A stretch of 64,000 bases of DNA. Source: Neoceratodus forsteri. Lineage: Eukaryota > Chordata > Ceratodontiformes > Ceratodontidae. Location: NCBI GenBank assembly GCA_016271365.2, contig JADMNL010000023.1, positions 609,922,001 to 609,986,000 on the forward strand. The letters run 5' to 3'. Under the pieces are notes generated by a model. The model was not told the origin of the DNA. It worked only from the letters and a program-made list of their open reading frames with translations, and made no database searches. Below are positions 45,591 through 57,403 of this stretch, piece by piece. Numbering within the stretch: position 1 is the first letter of the stretch; every line of letters starts with the position of its first letter. Position numbers and translations under genes: made by a program.

Positions 45591-46400
45591 CAGCTCAGAT
45601 AAAGACTGGCACTGCACACATTTCTTTCTTTTTTACATTTTGACCCCAGATTGTAAAGATAGTAATTTAATGAGTCTCCCTTATAAATATGAGATATGGC
45701 ATTTATAGAATACTGGCGAAATGTCATTTTATGCTTGAAGTGGAAACACGTTTTGGCTAGGAAATGAAAAATGTCACCTGCCATGTTTATTAGCTGGTGT
45801 GAAAAAATGGCTATATTGAAGTTTGCAGTCAAAATATTGCAAATAAGGAAGTTATGAGTGAATGTTGAAATATTTCGATATTCACTCATAGCGTGATAAT
45901 TAACCATATTTTCCACCACATTTTGAACACAGTCTTCTTATTACTCAACCGCATGATCAAGGTAGGAGAAAATGTTCATATTCCAGCCAAAACATAATTT
46001 CACGGAGTGACTGCGAAATCCCTTTCTGCATGTATTTGGAAAATTTTAGCTGGCTTGTTCATGAGGAGGGTCCCAAAAGACCTTCTTGAACGTTTGGTGA
46101 AAAATATTGAAAATCAGTGGAGTGAAGGTTGAAATAGTTCAACTTTTATCCATAACTGGTCATTTTATGATATGTTTGCAACACATTTTCAACAAAGCAT
46201 TCTTATGACCTCATGTCATTAAACCAGTAGGTAAAATGTTCCAGTCCCACCTAAAAGTGATTTTGTGCAGTGAATATAAAATTTCCTTTCAAATGGATTT
46301 GAAAATTGTCACCTAACTTGTAAATGAGGTGGTGTCTCAAATGGGCCATGCTGAAAATTTGGTAAAAATATTGACAAATGACACAGTTATGAATAAAGTT
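45591..46400. repeat. Diverged relative of the 296-bp repeat
   Basis: Phrases such as AAACACGTTTTGGCTAGGAA, TTCATGAGGAGGGTCCCAAAA and TGAAAATTTGGTAAAAATATTG are shared with the 8.1-9.8 and 51.3-52.4 kb arrays. Two to three units at about 300-bp spacing, in the same orientation as the 51-52 kb copy. Confidence 0.5.
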
Positions 46401-46525
46401 CAAAGCCCATTGAAAGACATTAATCCAGAGTTACCTGATTTTCTCATATTGCATTCACCTTTTCCAATAGCAAGATGTGTTTTCAATCAGAGGTTAAATC
46501 TATGTCCTTGGACAGTTTCATGTGA

Positions 46526-46528
<3 letters not shown>

Positions 46529-46562
<34 letters not shown>
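46529..46562. repeat. (TG)n microsatellite
   Basis: About 17 TG units. Confidence 0.95.
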
Positions 46563-46564
<2 letters not shown>

Positions 46565-46599
46565 GTAGGTGCTGAGTGGGGATCAGTGTGGGATAGGTG

Positions 46600-47160
46600 G
46601 GGTGGTGGGGATTAGATCACTGAGGGACCATTTTCATTTTACAGTTATTTTCCAACATATTTTATTCAGTTGATATCTAACATTACAATGCATTTATTTC
46701 AGCAAGTAGTCAATAACTCATCATGTACATAAATACTTCATTTTTACAGTTAGGGTGCTTAATATCCTTACATTGATGCAACACTGAGGGATAATTGTCT
46801 AAACAATTAACATATTTTTTTACAGGACAGCTAAATGCCAGCGTGTCTAGAGATGCAAAATGTTTTGAAAAGTTCAACATCGTTGCACCATATAACAAAA
46901 TGGTTAAGCATCTTCTCCAACTTGTGAAGTAAAGAAAGGCAATAATTGCTAAAACTGTCAACGAAAGAACTGAAATGCAGTATCCACCTCTTTTCATTAA
47001 AAGAAACAGTAACTGCCATGATTCTTTTATATTGCTAGGCATGCTACTGAAGCAGTACTGATCATAAGAAGTCTTGCAAGTTATAAAGCATTTTAATAAA
47101 ATGATTAACACTATACAGTATGCAAAAAGGACCATATGTAACTGGTTCTATGTGATAATA
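46600..47160. other. Unassigned, with a 141-codon minus-strand frame
   Basis: The frame at 46710-47135 (minus) is hydrophobic with scattered Cys and no domain I can name. The length is unusual for AT-rich noncoding DNA but not decisive, and there is no visible exon or promoter structure. Confidence 0.2.
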
Positions 47161-47166
47161 TATTGG

Positions 47167-47400
47167 ACTGGCAGTATAACCTAGAGGTTAGAGGAAAGGG
47201 GTGTGAATGAGCTTGATACATCCAGCAGACTAGACCTGAGTTTGATTATCACAATCTCCGCTTGCATACTGTGTGACTCTGAGCAAGACACTTAACCACT
47301 CAGTGCTCCCAGGTCGCCCCTGAAAACAGGTACTTGTGCCCAGTGGGCCTTACCGGTAACAAAGACTAAAATAAAAAATAAAACAAATAAATAAAATAAC
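47167..47400 (+). mobile_element. tRNA-derived SINE
   Basis: An A-box-like segment (TATAACCTAGAGGTTAGAG at about 47175) and a B-box-like segment (GAGTTTGATTATC at 47238-47250) lie about 60 bp apart, as in an RNA polymerase III promoter. A body with TGACTCTGAGCAAGACACTT and TGGGCCTTACCGGTAAC is followed by an A-rich tail (AAATAAAAAATAAAACAAAT). A second copy is at 59100-59292. Confidence 0.75.
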
Positions 47401-47925
47401 AGCGATGTGAAATAGCGATTGCTATTGAGGCAGTGTACATTGCTGAAAATGAATTTCCGTAATGCACACTCTCAGCGAATAGGCAGAGGTACCCAAGATC
47501 TCACGGTTTCCTTTCAGTCTGGGGCTGTGCCCCACACTGCCTTGAGGCTTCACCCTCACACTGCCCTACTAAAGTTCTCAATTTCAGGGGTGCATGTCAG
47601 GGGTGAAATACTTAAAAAAAAAAAAAGCAGTACCGCCTGCTGGCAAAAAAACCCACTCCACGTCGGGCCAGGCCTGCACCTCCAACGGCACCCACCCCAC
47701 CATGCTAGTGGACCAGCTTATGCTGCTGCTACACCCTCTACCACATAACTTCCCTTTCCTTCCTTCCCCTGCATGTGCATATACGTGCATACTCCCATTG
47801 TCTCTACCTTGCCCACCAAGATATCTGTCTGCTACCTTACCAGGTAGCCCTGAACACAGGTGTTGTAATTGAGTCGCTGTTTTTGTAAGCACTCAATTGC
47901 GATCATATGTTCACTGGATACATGT
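47398..47925. mobile_element. MITE, same family as 53933-54456
   Basis: Shares GTTCTCAATTTCAGGGGTGCATGT, GGGGCTGTGCCCC, the CCTTCCTTCCC run and CCTTACCAGGTAGCC with the copy inside the 53.6-kb CR1. The ends ATAGCGATTGCTATTGAGG and ATGATCGCAATTGAGTGC (complement of the right side) suggest short imperfect inverted repeats. It abuts the SINE tail. Confidence 0.6.
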
Positions 47926-48029
47926 GACTATAAATCTGGGTAATTTAGGTTATAGGTGACACAGTATAAAAAAATAGCAGGATGTAATGATTTTTCCATA
48001 GCATCTGAATGTTCAACAAGCCTTTGTCA

Positions 48030-51000
48030 ATGCAGATGTTGATTGCATTGGTCTATTGAGCTCGCGCCTGCCCTCTGTCACTCGTTCATTCTGCTTCTCC
48101 TGGTGCTGCAGGCTGCTGTTTTGTACTGGGCCCTGCCTGCATTGGCACCCTTTTCTGTCCACAAAGAAATCTGCAGTTGTTCTGACAGAGTTCCATTGAG
48201 GTGGCTCACTCCTCCTCTCACTCGCTCATTCTGTTTCTTCTGGTGCTGCAGGCTGCCCTTTTGTACTGGGCTCCTGCCTCTGTTAGTGGCTTTTCTGCAC
48301 AAAAAAATCTGCAGTAGTCTAGAAACAGGTCCACTGAGCTTGCTCCTCCCCTCTGTCACTTGCTCGTTCCGTTTCTGCCAGTGCTGCAGACTGGCCTTTG
48401 TACTGGGCTCCTGCCTGCTTTGCTGCCTTTTTCTGCCTACAAAGAAATCTGCAGCAGTCATGATAGAGTTCCTTTGAGCTCGCCACCCCTTCCCACTCAC
48501 TTGTTCTGTTTCCTCCCGGCCGCTGCAGGCTGCCCTTTGTACTGGGCCCTGGGTGCATTGCTGCCTTTTTCTCACCCACAAAGAAATCTGCAGCAGTCCC
48601 AACAGAGCTCCATTGAGCTCACTCACCCCCCACTCACTCATTCCATGTCTCCCACTGCTACAGACTGCCGTTTTGTACTGGGCTCTTGCCTACATTGGTG
48701 GCTTTTTCTGCCCACAAAGAAATCTACAGCAGTCCCAACACTGGTCCATTGAGCTTGCTCCCCTCTCTCACTCGCTCATTCTGTTTCTGCTGGCGCTGCA
48801 GGCTGGCCTTTGTAGTGGGATCCTGCCTGCATTGCCACCTTTTCTGCCCACAAAGAAATCTGCAGCAGTCACAATAGGCTCATTGAGCTCACTCACTCCC
48901 CTCGCTCACTCACTGATTCTGTGTCTCCCCACGCTGCAGACTGCTGTTTGTACTGGGCTCTTGTCTGCATTGTCGGCTTTTCTGCCCACAAAGAAATCTA
49001 CAGCAGTCCTGACACAGGTCCGTTGAGCTTTCTCCTCCCTCCTCTCTCACTCGCTTGTTCCATTTCTGCTGGTGCTGCAGGCTGGCCTTTTGTACTGGGC
49101 TCCTGCCTTCATTGCTGCCTTTTTATGTCTACAAAGAAATCTGCAGCAGTCATGATAGAACTCCGTTGGGGTTGCTCACTCCCCGTCTCACTCATTCATT
49201 CTGTTTCTCTTGGCACTGCAAGCTGTCCTTTGTACTGGGCTCCTGCCTCTGTTGGCACTCTTCTGCCCAAGAAGAAATATGCAGCAGTCCCAACAGAGCT
49301 GCACTGAGCTCACTCACTAGCCTCTCTCACTAGCTTGTTTCATTTCTGCCGCTGCTTCAGGCTGCCCTTTAGTACTGGTCTCCTGCCTCTGTTGGCACCT
49401 TATTCTGCTCACAAAGAAATCTGCAGCAGTCCCAACAGAGCTCCGCTGAGCTCGTTCACCCCCTCTCTCACTCACTCATTCCATTTCTCCCACTGCTGCA
49501 GGCTGCCCTTCTGTACTGGGCCCCTGCATGCATTGCTGTCTTTTCTGCCCACAAAGAAATCTGCAGGAGTCCCAACACAGCTCCGTTGAGCTCGCTCACG
49601 CCGCCTCTCTCACTCACTCACTGATTCTGTTTCTGCTGGCGCTGCAGGCTGGCCTTTGTAGTGGGATCCTGCCTGATTGCCACCTTTTCTGCCCACAAAG
49701 AAATCCACAGCAGTCACGATAGAGTTCCATTGAGCTCACTCACTCCCCCTCGCTCACTCACTGATTCTGTGTCTCCCCACGCTGCAGACTGCTTTTTGTA
49801 CTGGGCTCTTGTCTGCATTGTCGGCTTTTTTCTGCCCACAAAGAAATCTACAGCAGTCCTGACACAGGTCCGTTGAGCTTGCTCACTCCCTCTCTCACTC
49901 GCTTGTTCCATTTCTGCTGGTGCTGCAGGCTGGCCTTTTGTACTGGGCTCCTGCCTTCATTGCTGCCTTTTTATGTCCCACAAGAAATCTGCAGCAGTCA
50001 TGATAGCGCTCCGTTGAGGTTGCTCACTCCCTCTCGCTCATTCATTCTGTTTTCTCTTGGCACTGCAAGCTGTCCTTTGTACTGGGCTCCTGCCTCTGTT
50101 GGCACCTTTTTCTGCCCGCAAAGAAATATGCAGCAGTCCCAACAGAGCTGCACTGAGCTCACTCACTAGCCCTCTCTCACTAGCTTGTTTCATTTCTGCC
50201 ACTGCTTCAGGCTGCCCTTTAGTACTGGTCTCCTGCCTCTGTTGGCACCTTTTCTGCTCACAAAGAAATCTGCAGCAGTCCCAACAGAGCTCCGCTGAGC
50301 TCGTTCACTCCCCTTTCTACTCACTCATTCCATTTCTCCCACTGCTGCAGGCTGCCCTTCTGTACTGGGCCCCTGCATGCATTGCTGTCTTTTCTGCCCA
50401 CAAAGAAATCTGCAGGAGTCCCAACACAGCTCCGTTGAGCTCGCTCACTCCGCCTCTCTCACTCACTGATTCTGTTTCTGCTGGCGCTGCAGGCTGGCCT
50501 TTTGTACTTAGTTCCTGCCTGCATTGCTACCTTTCCTGCCCACAAAGAAATCTGCAGCAGTCATGATCGAGCTCCGTTGAGCTTACTCACTCTCCCTCTC
50601 ACTCGCTCATTGTGTTTCTCCCAGCGCTGCAGACTGCCCTTTTGTGCTGGGCTCCTGCCTGCATTGGCAACTCTTTCTTCCCACAAAGAAATCCACAGCT
50701 GTCCTGACAGAGCTCCATTGAGGTCGCTCCTCCCCCGTCTCACGCGCTCATTCTGTTTCTCCTTGCAGTGCAAGCTGCCCTTTTGTACTGGGCTCCTGCC
50801 TCTGTTGGCACCTTTTTCTGCCTAAAAAGAAATCTGCAGCAGTCCTGACAGAGCTCCTTTGACCTCACTCCCCCGCCACTCACTCATTCCGTTTTTGCTG
50901 GTGCTGCAGGCTGCCCTTTTATACAAGGCTCCTTCCTGCGTTGCCACCTTTTCTGACCACAAAGAAATCCACAGCAGTCTCGAGAGCTTCGCTTGAGCTC

Positions 51001-51310
51001 GGTCACTCTCCTCTCTCAGTCACTTGTTCTGTTTCTAAACACTGCTGCAGGCTGCCCATTTGTATTGGGTCCCTGCATGCATTGCTGCCTTTCTGCCCAC
51101 AAAGAAATCTGCAGCAGTCCCAACAGAGCTCTGTTGAGCTCACTCACTCCCTCTTCCTCACTCGCTTGTTCTGTATCTCCTGGTGTTGCAGGCTGCCCTT
51201 TTGTACTAGGCTGTTGCCTGCATTGGCGCCTTTCCTGCCCACAAAGAAATCTGTAGCAGTCTGACAGAGCTCAGTTGGGTTCGGTCACTCCCCCTCACTC
51301 GCTCGATCCT
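48030..51310. repeat. ~139-bp satellite array with higher-order structure (about 23 units)
   Basis: The word GCTGCAGGCTG or a variant recurs at 48105, 48245, 48383, 48522, 48657, 48795, 48933, 49074, 49215, 49354, 49495, 49641 and onward to 51185, a spacing of 135-146 bp. Each unit also carries TTTGTACTGGGCTCCTGCCT, CCCACAAAGAAATCTGCAGC and GAGCTCACTCACTC. Blocks 48795-49640 and 49641-50486 match each other unit by unit and far better than neighbouring units do, making a six-unit higher-order repeat of about 846 bp. Unit length varies and is not a multiple of three, so the overlapping frames (up to 187 codons) on both strands are not genes. Confidence 0.9.
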
Positions 51311-51319
51311 AATCTGTCC

Positions 51320-52340
51320 CAAACACTGATTTCCGACAGTGACTGTGGTATTCTGCACCAGCCAGGATGTGAAAAATGACAGCTGTACTATTCATAAGGA
51401 GGTGTGGAAAAATGCCAGTGTTCAAACTGTGGCATGAAAATATATCTAATTTGCGAAGTTAGAAGGGTGCATGGAAACTGCACAATGCACATTTGTAGCA
51501 CAGTCATTTTGTGGAGTTTAATCACAAAATGTTTAAACATAGGCATTTGAGGACCTCTGCTCATGAACAGTGTCAGTGTGATTTTCTCAATATGTCCCAA
51601 ACACTGATTTCCACAGCGCGCCGCTTATTCTGCGCCGGAAGACTGAAACACATTTTGGCCAGGATGTGAAAAATGCCAGCTGCACTATTCATAAGGAGGT
51701 GTTGACAAATGGCAATGTTGAAAATCTAGAGTGAAAATATTGCAAAGTTGTGAAGGTACTAGCGTGTGTGGAAACTGACTTATGCACACTCGTAACATTC
51801 TCATTTATGGACTTTCATCACCAAATTTTCAACATAGGCATTTTAGGACCTCTGCTAATGAACAGTGTCACTGTCATTTTCATAATGCGTCCTGAACACA
51901 GATTTCCCACAGCAACCAACGCTTATTCTGCACTGGAACTGCAAAACACATTTCAGCCAGGATGTGAAAATGACAGCTGTACTATTCATAAGGAGGTGCA
52001 GAACAATGGAAATGTTGAAAATCTGGAGTGAAAATATTATAAATTTGCTAACTTATGAGTGTGTATGCAACTACATATCGCAGCTCGTCAAACAGTCATT
52101 TTTTATTTTTTCCACCAAATTTGCAACATAGGTTTTTGAGCCTACCTCATAAACACTGGCACTGTCATTTTGTTAATCAGTCTGAAAGGTGATTCTGCAC
52201 AGTGACCAAGAAATCACCTTTTGGGGCTAAGTAACATCATGACAGTGCCAGAATTCATGAGGAGGAGTCCCAAAAACCCATGTTGAAAATTTGGTGCCAA
52301 AATTCCAAAAATGCCTGAGATATCCATCAAAGTTGAAAAA
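51320..52340. repeat. ~298-bp tandem array, inverted copy of 8.1-9.8 kb
   Basis: GGATGTGAAAAATGACAGCTG or a variant starts units at 51364, 51662 and 51960, followed by ATTCATAAGGAGGTG. These are complements of the anchors in the 8.5-9.8 kb array. Beyond 52080 the sequence matches the complement of 8140-8400 (for example GAAAATTTGGTGCCAAAATTCC and TGCCTGAGATATC). Confidence 0.8.
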
Positions 52341-52860
52341 CCCTATTTATTCTATTATACAGCTTACCAGCATTTCCTCAGTTCATGGTGGGCTTTGAAG
52401 AGTGCGAAGTGTTCCTGGTCCACGAAGATCATCCGCGGACTCGGAGGTAAGTATGGGGTGGAGGTGTGTGGGGAGGCATGGTGTCCAGTGGGTGGGCGTG
52501 GGTTGTGGGAGGGGCAGGAGACTGCGAGGGACCTTTTTCTTTTGTGACAGGGTAAAAAAACAAACATTGCAGGACTGTTTTTTTAACAGGGGCATGTGGC
52601 ATGCTGAGGTGGGCTCCCAGCATGCCAACGGACTCTTTTGGGGGCAGCTGTAGCCAGTGGGGATTGGGCACCCTGTTGGCACAAAACAAAAGTGTGGGGG
52701 TGACATTATGCTGGCGGGGATTGGGCACCCCCATCAGCATGCAACAAAAGTGATGGGTGTCACATAATGCTGATGGGGATTGGGGCCCCGTTAGCAAACA
52801 AACACGGTGGGGGCATATGCTGAGGGAGATTGGGCACCCTTGGCAGGGGGTAACATTGTT
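52341..52860. repeat. GC-rich subterminal block, inverted copy of 7.6-8.1 kb
   Basis: The segment 52370-52440 is the near-exact complement of 8050-8125, including TTCGTGGACCAGGAACAC and GAACTGAGGAAATGC. GGGGATTGGGCACCC-type words at 52658, 52718 and 52776 mirror those at 7668-7826. Confidence 0.75.
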
Positions 52861-53590
52861 TGTGAACATGGCAGCAAGCTGCTGCCATGTTTATAAACAT
52901 ATCACTGTTACAAATTTTGGCCCAGCAATGATGGGTCACTCCCTCATTGCAGTGGAATGGCACACTGCAATGATGAGGCAACCCCTGATTGCAGCAGCTG
53001 TAACCTTGCAAGGTTGTGGCACGCTGGCTGAACTAGTGTCAGCAGCAGCATGCCACGGCATTGAGAAGTGTTCCAAGCCTTTAAAGGCTGTGGGGCATTG
53101 ACCACAACAGTGCCGTGCCTCCACAACCTATTTCTGGCAATCTGCCACAATCTGTTTCTTGCACATGCACGTGACCAACATAAAATGTGAAAGTTCAGCC
53201 TTAGGATGCCATGCAGTTGGGACATCTTCTCTCCCTTAGTTCAACATACCACTAACAGTCAAAGCAGTCAATAGCCAGGCATATCAAACAAAGTGGAAGC
53301 TGCAGTCCCAAAATGGTGCCAATGCCATCATCCAGCAGACTGGAGTAAGAAGACATCGATGTTTGCTGTGCCACATGAGGCACCATTTTAATAAACCGTG
53401 TCCCAGAAATATCACTGACTATAGCATCATTTTCTAGCAGAATTAGACAGTTAACCAGTCAATCAGGGTTTCAACATCTTAATAGTTCATGAGATCCCTG
53501 ATGTGCCCTCAGTCTATGTCATTCTGTAATGCAAAGTTAAGCAGTAAATATATAGTACTTTAACTGTCATCCTTTTCCTATCATTCTGAT
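52861..53590. other. Outer flank of inverted copy; otherwise unassigned
   Basis: At about 53155-53170 GTTTCTTGCACATGCACG is the complement of the 7510-7530 segment, so homology with the left copy extends to here. No hAT terminus was recognised, and from about 53200 to 53590 nothing is identified. CATGGCAGCAAGCTGCTGCCATG at about 52868 is a near-perfect palindrome. Confidence 0.4.
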
Positions 53591-53599
53591 TCCCATATT

Positions 53600-55085
53600 G
53601 ACATTCCTGGGGCCAGTACTTTTTAGTGTCTTTATTAGCTACATTGCAGAGGGGCTGGAAGAGAAGGTCTACCTGTTTGCAGATGACACCAAGATCTGCA
53701 ACAGGGTCAACATTCCTGATTGGGTGGAGAGAATGAAGGGTGACCTAGAAAAACAGGAAAAATGGTCCAAGAGTGGCAACTGAGGTTCAATGTGAAGAAG
53801 TGTAAAATCATGCAACTGGGCTGCAGAAACCCTGGGAGAGCTACATGATGGGGGTGGGGAGCTACTGACATTCACCTGTGAAGAAAGAGATTTGGGATCA
53901 TTATCTCAGATTATCTAAAGGTAACCAAGCAGTTCCATGTCATTATAACTATCTCAAAATAGTGATCGCTATCATAGCGTGTGTATATAGCGAATCACAA
54001 ATCGGTGAATACACTTCAGGCGACCAATATCTGGAAAAGATTTTTGCTGGGGGGCTGTCTCCCCACCCCCACAGGGGCTTTGTCCCCACACCCCCTCAAT
54101 ATAGATTCTCAATTCCAGGGGTGCATGTAGAAGGGGCAAATCCTATATAAAAATAAAATTAAGTGATGTGGCTGCAGACAGTGGCAAAATTCCCATGCAC
54201 CCTGTCCTGAACCCTGTACCTGCAGCTCCAGAACTAGCCACCCACACCACCACACCACATGGCTAGCTTGGAGCAGCAGGCACACCAGTCCCTCAAAACC
54301 CTTCCCTGTCCCTCCTTCCCTCATTATCCCCCCTTCCTGTTGCCATTCACTAACCTCACATTCTTGTAGGGTCCCTTACAGGGTAGCCATATAGTGCCCA
54401 ATGTGAGTCGCCATTTGACGTGGCACCCAAATTCAGTTGCTATTAATGGTATACCTAACCAAGCAGAGTACAAAGGGTGTAGGAAGGCCGGTGGCAGGTT
54501 GGGGTGCATAGGAATGTGCATCACTAGCCAAAGAAGAGAGGTGGTGATACCACAATATATAATACTGCTGAGGCCTCATCTGGAATACTGAGTACAGTTC
54601 TGGAGATTGCATCTTTGAAAGGACATAGACCAGGTTGAGGTCATCCAGAGAAGGGTGACAAAAATGGTGCAGGGCTTACACCAGAAGACATATAGGGAGA
54701 GATTGCAAGACCTCAGTATGTATACACTGGAAGAAAGGAGGAATGGGGATATGATAGAAACTTTCAAGTATCTTAAGGGCATAAACAAGGTGCAAGGAGG
54801 AGACATATTTCAATATGGGAGGGCACAAGAACAAGGGGTATGATATAAGATTGGTAGGGGCAAAATCAGGAAAATGTGAGGAAGTTCTTTTTCACTGAAA
54901 GGGTAGTGGAAGCATGGAATAACCTACCACGGAGGTAGTGGGAGCATAAAATATGTGAGGATGTAAACATTCATGGGATAGGAATAAGGAACCCTAGAAG
55001 TGGGAAGAAAGGGCTAAAGCCAATGACCAGAAAGGGGACATTGGCTGCCAGTGGAAATAGGAAAATTGGGCAGACTGGATGTGCC
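53600..55085 (+). pseudogene. CR1 LINE (RT thumb and 3' part) split by a MITE
   Basis: LFSVFISYIAEGLEEKVYLF and ADDTKICNRVNIPDWVERM (53620-53730) show the FADD box intact. The frame then passes through KWSKSGN, a shift, and DYLKVTKQ at 53908-53932, and resumes beyond the insertion with STKGVGRPVAGWGA (54467). LLRPHLEY near 54570, VTKMVQGLHQKTYRERLQDL and METFKYLKGINKVQGGDIFQ-like sequence follow. The end is GGGCAGACTGGATGTGCCA (55085) without the octamer. 5'-truncated and inactive. Confidence 0.88.
53933..54456. mobile_element. MULE-like MITE with 10-bp target duplication
   Basis: AACCAAGCAG occurs immediately before (53923-53932) and after (54457-54466). Removing one copy and the 524 bp between them rejoins the CR1 reading frame exactly, so the insertion limits are well supported. 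A 9-10-bp duplication fits Mutator-like elements. Terminal inverted repeats are weak and no protein is encoded. The same family is present at 47398-47925. Confidence 0.8.
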
Positions 55086-56814
55086 AGCCATCAACTGGGA
55101 AAGAGTGTGGGGTGGACTGGCACTGCTGGTAGGGGTGGTGGCCACTAGACTACCAGGGATAATGGGATGTGCATTTCTACAATTACCGGTGAGCTGGTGA
55201 TCAGAGATCAGGGCATGGGGACCTGGGGAAATGATCAGCCCTGTGGGCATTACTTGGGGACTCGGAGGCAGCAGCCCTGTGGGACATTATTTAGGGATCA
55301 TGGCTTGGGGTGCCAGCAGCCTGCAGAGGTATTTATGTGTGGTTCACAATGGGGATGGGTGGGTGGGGCTTATGTGGGTTTATGGGGTGGTGGTTGTTGG
55401 GTGAACATGGCATGGTTGCGAACCTAGTGGACATAACGTACAGCTAGACCAGCTAATAGGTTGTCTAATTGTACTTGGACCAATGTCCTCCAGAGAATAG
55501 CAACTGTGTTGTTCCAGCAGTCACCCTCCCAGAATAGGGCTCACAATCTCTGCCGTGAAACCCATATGCACCATGTCGTAGGGGTTTATGGAGTACATGG
55601 AGGCATATGGCCACTTCAGCACAGGCAGCCTTCAACATGTCACAGGCTGTGTTTTGGAATACTGATTGTCAGACCTCATTGTTTTGGCGCAAGACACTTT
55701 GTGCCATGAGTATTTGTTCTGGAATTGGGTCCGCTGTTTCCTACATCCACTTAAAACTTTTATTGCATTTGGTTTAAACAGAACTTTTATGTTTAAGTGG
55801 AGTTTTGCTCTTATTTAGTACTGCATCTGCATTAGCAAATGCCTCTTTGGTGTTTTCTCGAGCCAAGCAAGTAGCTACCAACCAGCAAACCATTTAGTAA
55901 ATAGACCCTCCCAACAGATAGATGGATTGTGATCATTTTATTGCAGTGAAAACAATCTCTAGAGTGTGGCTGTTTCAAAAACTTGCTTCTAAAAATAGGG
56001 CTACCACCTGTCCAGAATTTCTGAGGACAGACTGATTCAGGCAGCAGTGTCCTTGGAAGAAAAAAAACAATGAAAAGTATTACATGACCGGACCTTACAG
56101 CAGGAGAAAACCTAATATTTTCTAACTTTCCTCTAAATCCTGCAGAAAACTATACTATCTCAATTAAAATACCTTAAAATCATAAGAAACAATAGAAACA
56201 ACTAAGAAAGCACAACACTTCTGAATTCTGATTATTAAGAAAAACACATTTCTTTCATTGGTCTAGGTTACAAAATACCCTGCAAAAATCATGTTTCAGT
56301 AAGAAATGTCCCACTTTGGCCTTCTTAAAAGGTGGCGATCCACTGAAAAATCATGTGCTTGTGTATCCTGAAAAATATTTCTGTTTCAGTCATTAAAAAT
56401 CCAGATTATAGGTATCATTGACAAACATTTTAAATGTAAGATGAAAGCTTTCCGTTAATGTTACAGTTGACTCTTTAACATTCTTTAAACTCTTTAAAAG
56501 GTTTTAGTGGAACCTTTGTAAAAACCTCTGGCTCAAAGGTAATAATTCCTAGAACAATAAACTAAACTAAACTAAATGCTTTTTTGTGGATTTGTAACCA
56601 TGTCCCAAATGTATTTATTTATTTCAGAAGTTTTACCAGGAAAGACATGCTGAATTGAATAGTAGCTAATTTCAGATCGTCTGGGAGGGACAAGAGGGAA
56701 GAAAATGTAACAAAAATATAACATAATGGCAGTGGTAGACTATACAGTGAGAAGAAGAAAGCATAATAAACAAGCAGATTATAGCAATATAAACAATTTA
56801 GTGTTTACAATTTT
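55086..56814. other. Unassigned, with minor repeats
   Basis: GGCCACTAGACTACCAGGGA at about 55139 is one unit of the repeat that is tandem at 60.3-60.7 kb. TCCACTTAAAA at 55747 and TTTAAGTGGA at 55791 form a 10-bp stem. At about 56610 TTTATTTATTTCAGAAGTTT could be the tail of a small retroelement. No gene is seen. Confidence 0.35.
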
Positions 56815-57292
56815 ATGAACATACGAATGTACAAAACTGCCAGCAGAAACAGGCCTTGTGGTCTATCAAGTCTTCTCGAGTGTGCAGCTAGCCCTCTTCA
56901 TGCAGCTTTCCTCTCACCCCTTCCAGTATCCCTTCCCTCCCCTGTCCCAACCCCTCTTGAAACTGCCCACCTCTTATAGGACACTATCTCATCTGGTAAG
57001 GTATTCCTTTTCTCCAGCACTCTTTCCATGAAAAATGTCTCCTCATCTCCCTCGTGAATCTTCCCCCTCAATCTCAGTCCATGCACATTGCCATCTCATG
57101 TCCCTCCCTTCTCATCTGAAAAATGCCTTCTGTGTTGGTCTTGTTTATTCCTTCAGATATTTAAAGGTCTTGATCATACCCCCCATCCATCCTCTCCTCC
57201 AGTGAATACATATTCAACTCTCCCAGCTTGTCTTCATAAGGCTTGCTCTCCAATCCCTACATATACAATTGAATTTGCAAGTTCTGGATAGC
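56815..57292 (-). mobile_element. CR1 tail, second subfamily
   Basis: The plus strand starts AACATACGAATGTACAAAACTG and carries CAGGCCTTGTGGTCTATCAAG; the minus-strand translation includes an IKTFKYLKE-like segment near 57170. The 3' end differs from the TTTCTATG subfamily and matches that of the large CR1 at 60840. Confidence 0.75.
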
Positions 57293-57403
57293 TGTTCACA
57301 GTGAGGCCTAACAGATGCCCAGCAAGGGGCCAAACTGCCTAGGCATATTACTGCCAAATGTAGAGAGGTACATAGGTGGGATATAATAATGAGGTATAGA
57401 GGG

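Noticed and set aside
46710..47135. 141-codon minus-strand frame as a membrane-protein gene
   Set aside because: AT-rich sequence translates to hydrophobic residues by chance. No exon signals, domain or conservation evidence is available.
47167..47260. Functional tRNA gene
   Set aside because: A- and B-box-like words are present but there is no cloverleaf. The A-rich tail and second copy show it is a SINE.
48043..50825. Overlapping long frames on both strands (up to 187 codons) suggesting a repeat protein
   Set aside because: They follow a ~139-bp satellite whose unit is not a multiple of three. Frames shift from unit to unit and exist on both strands.
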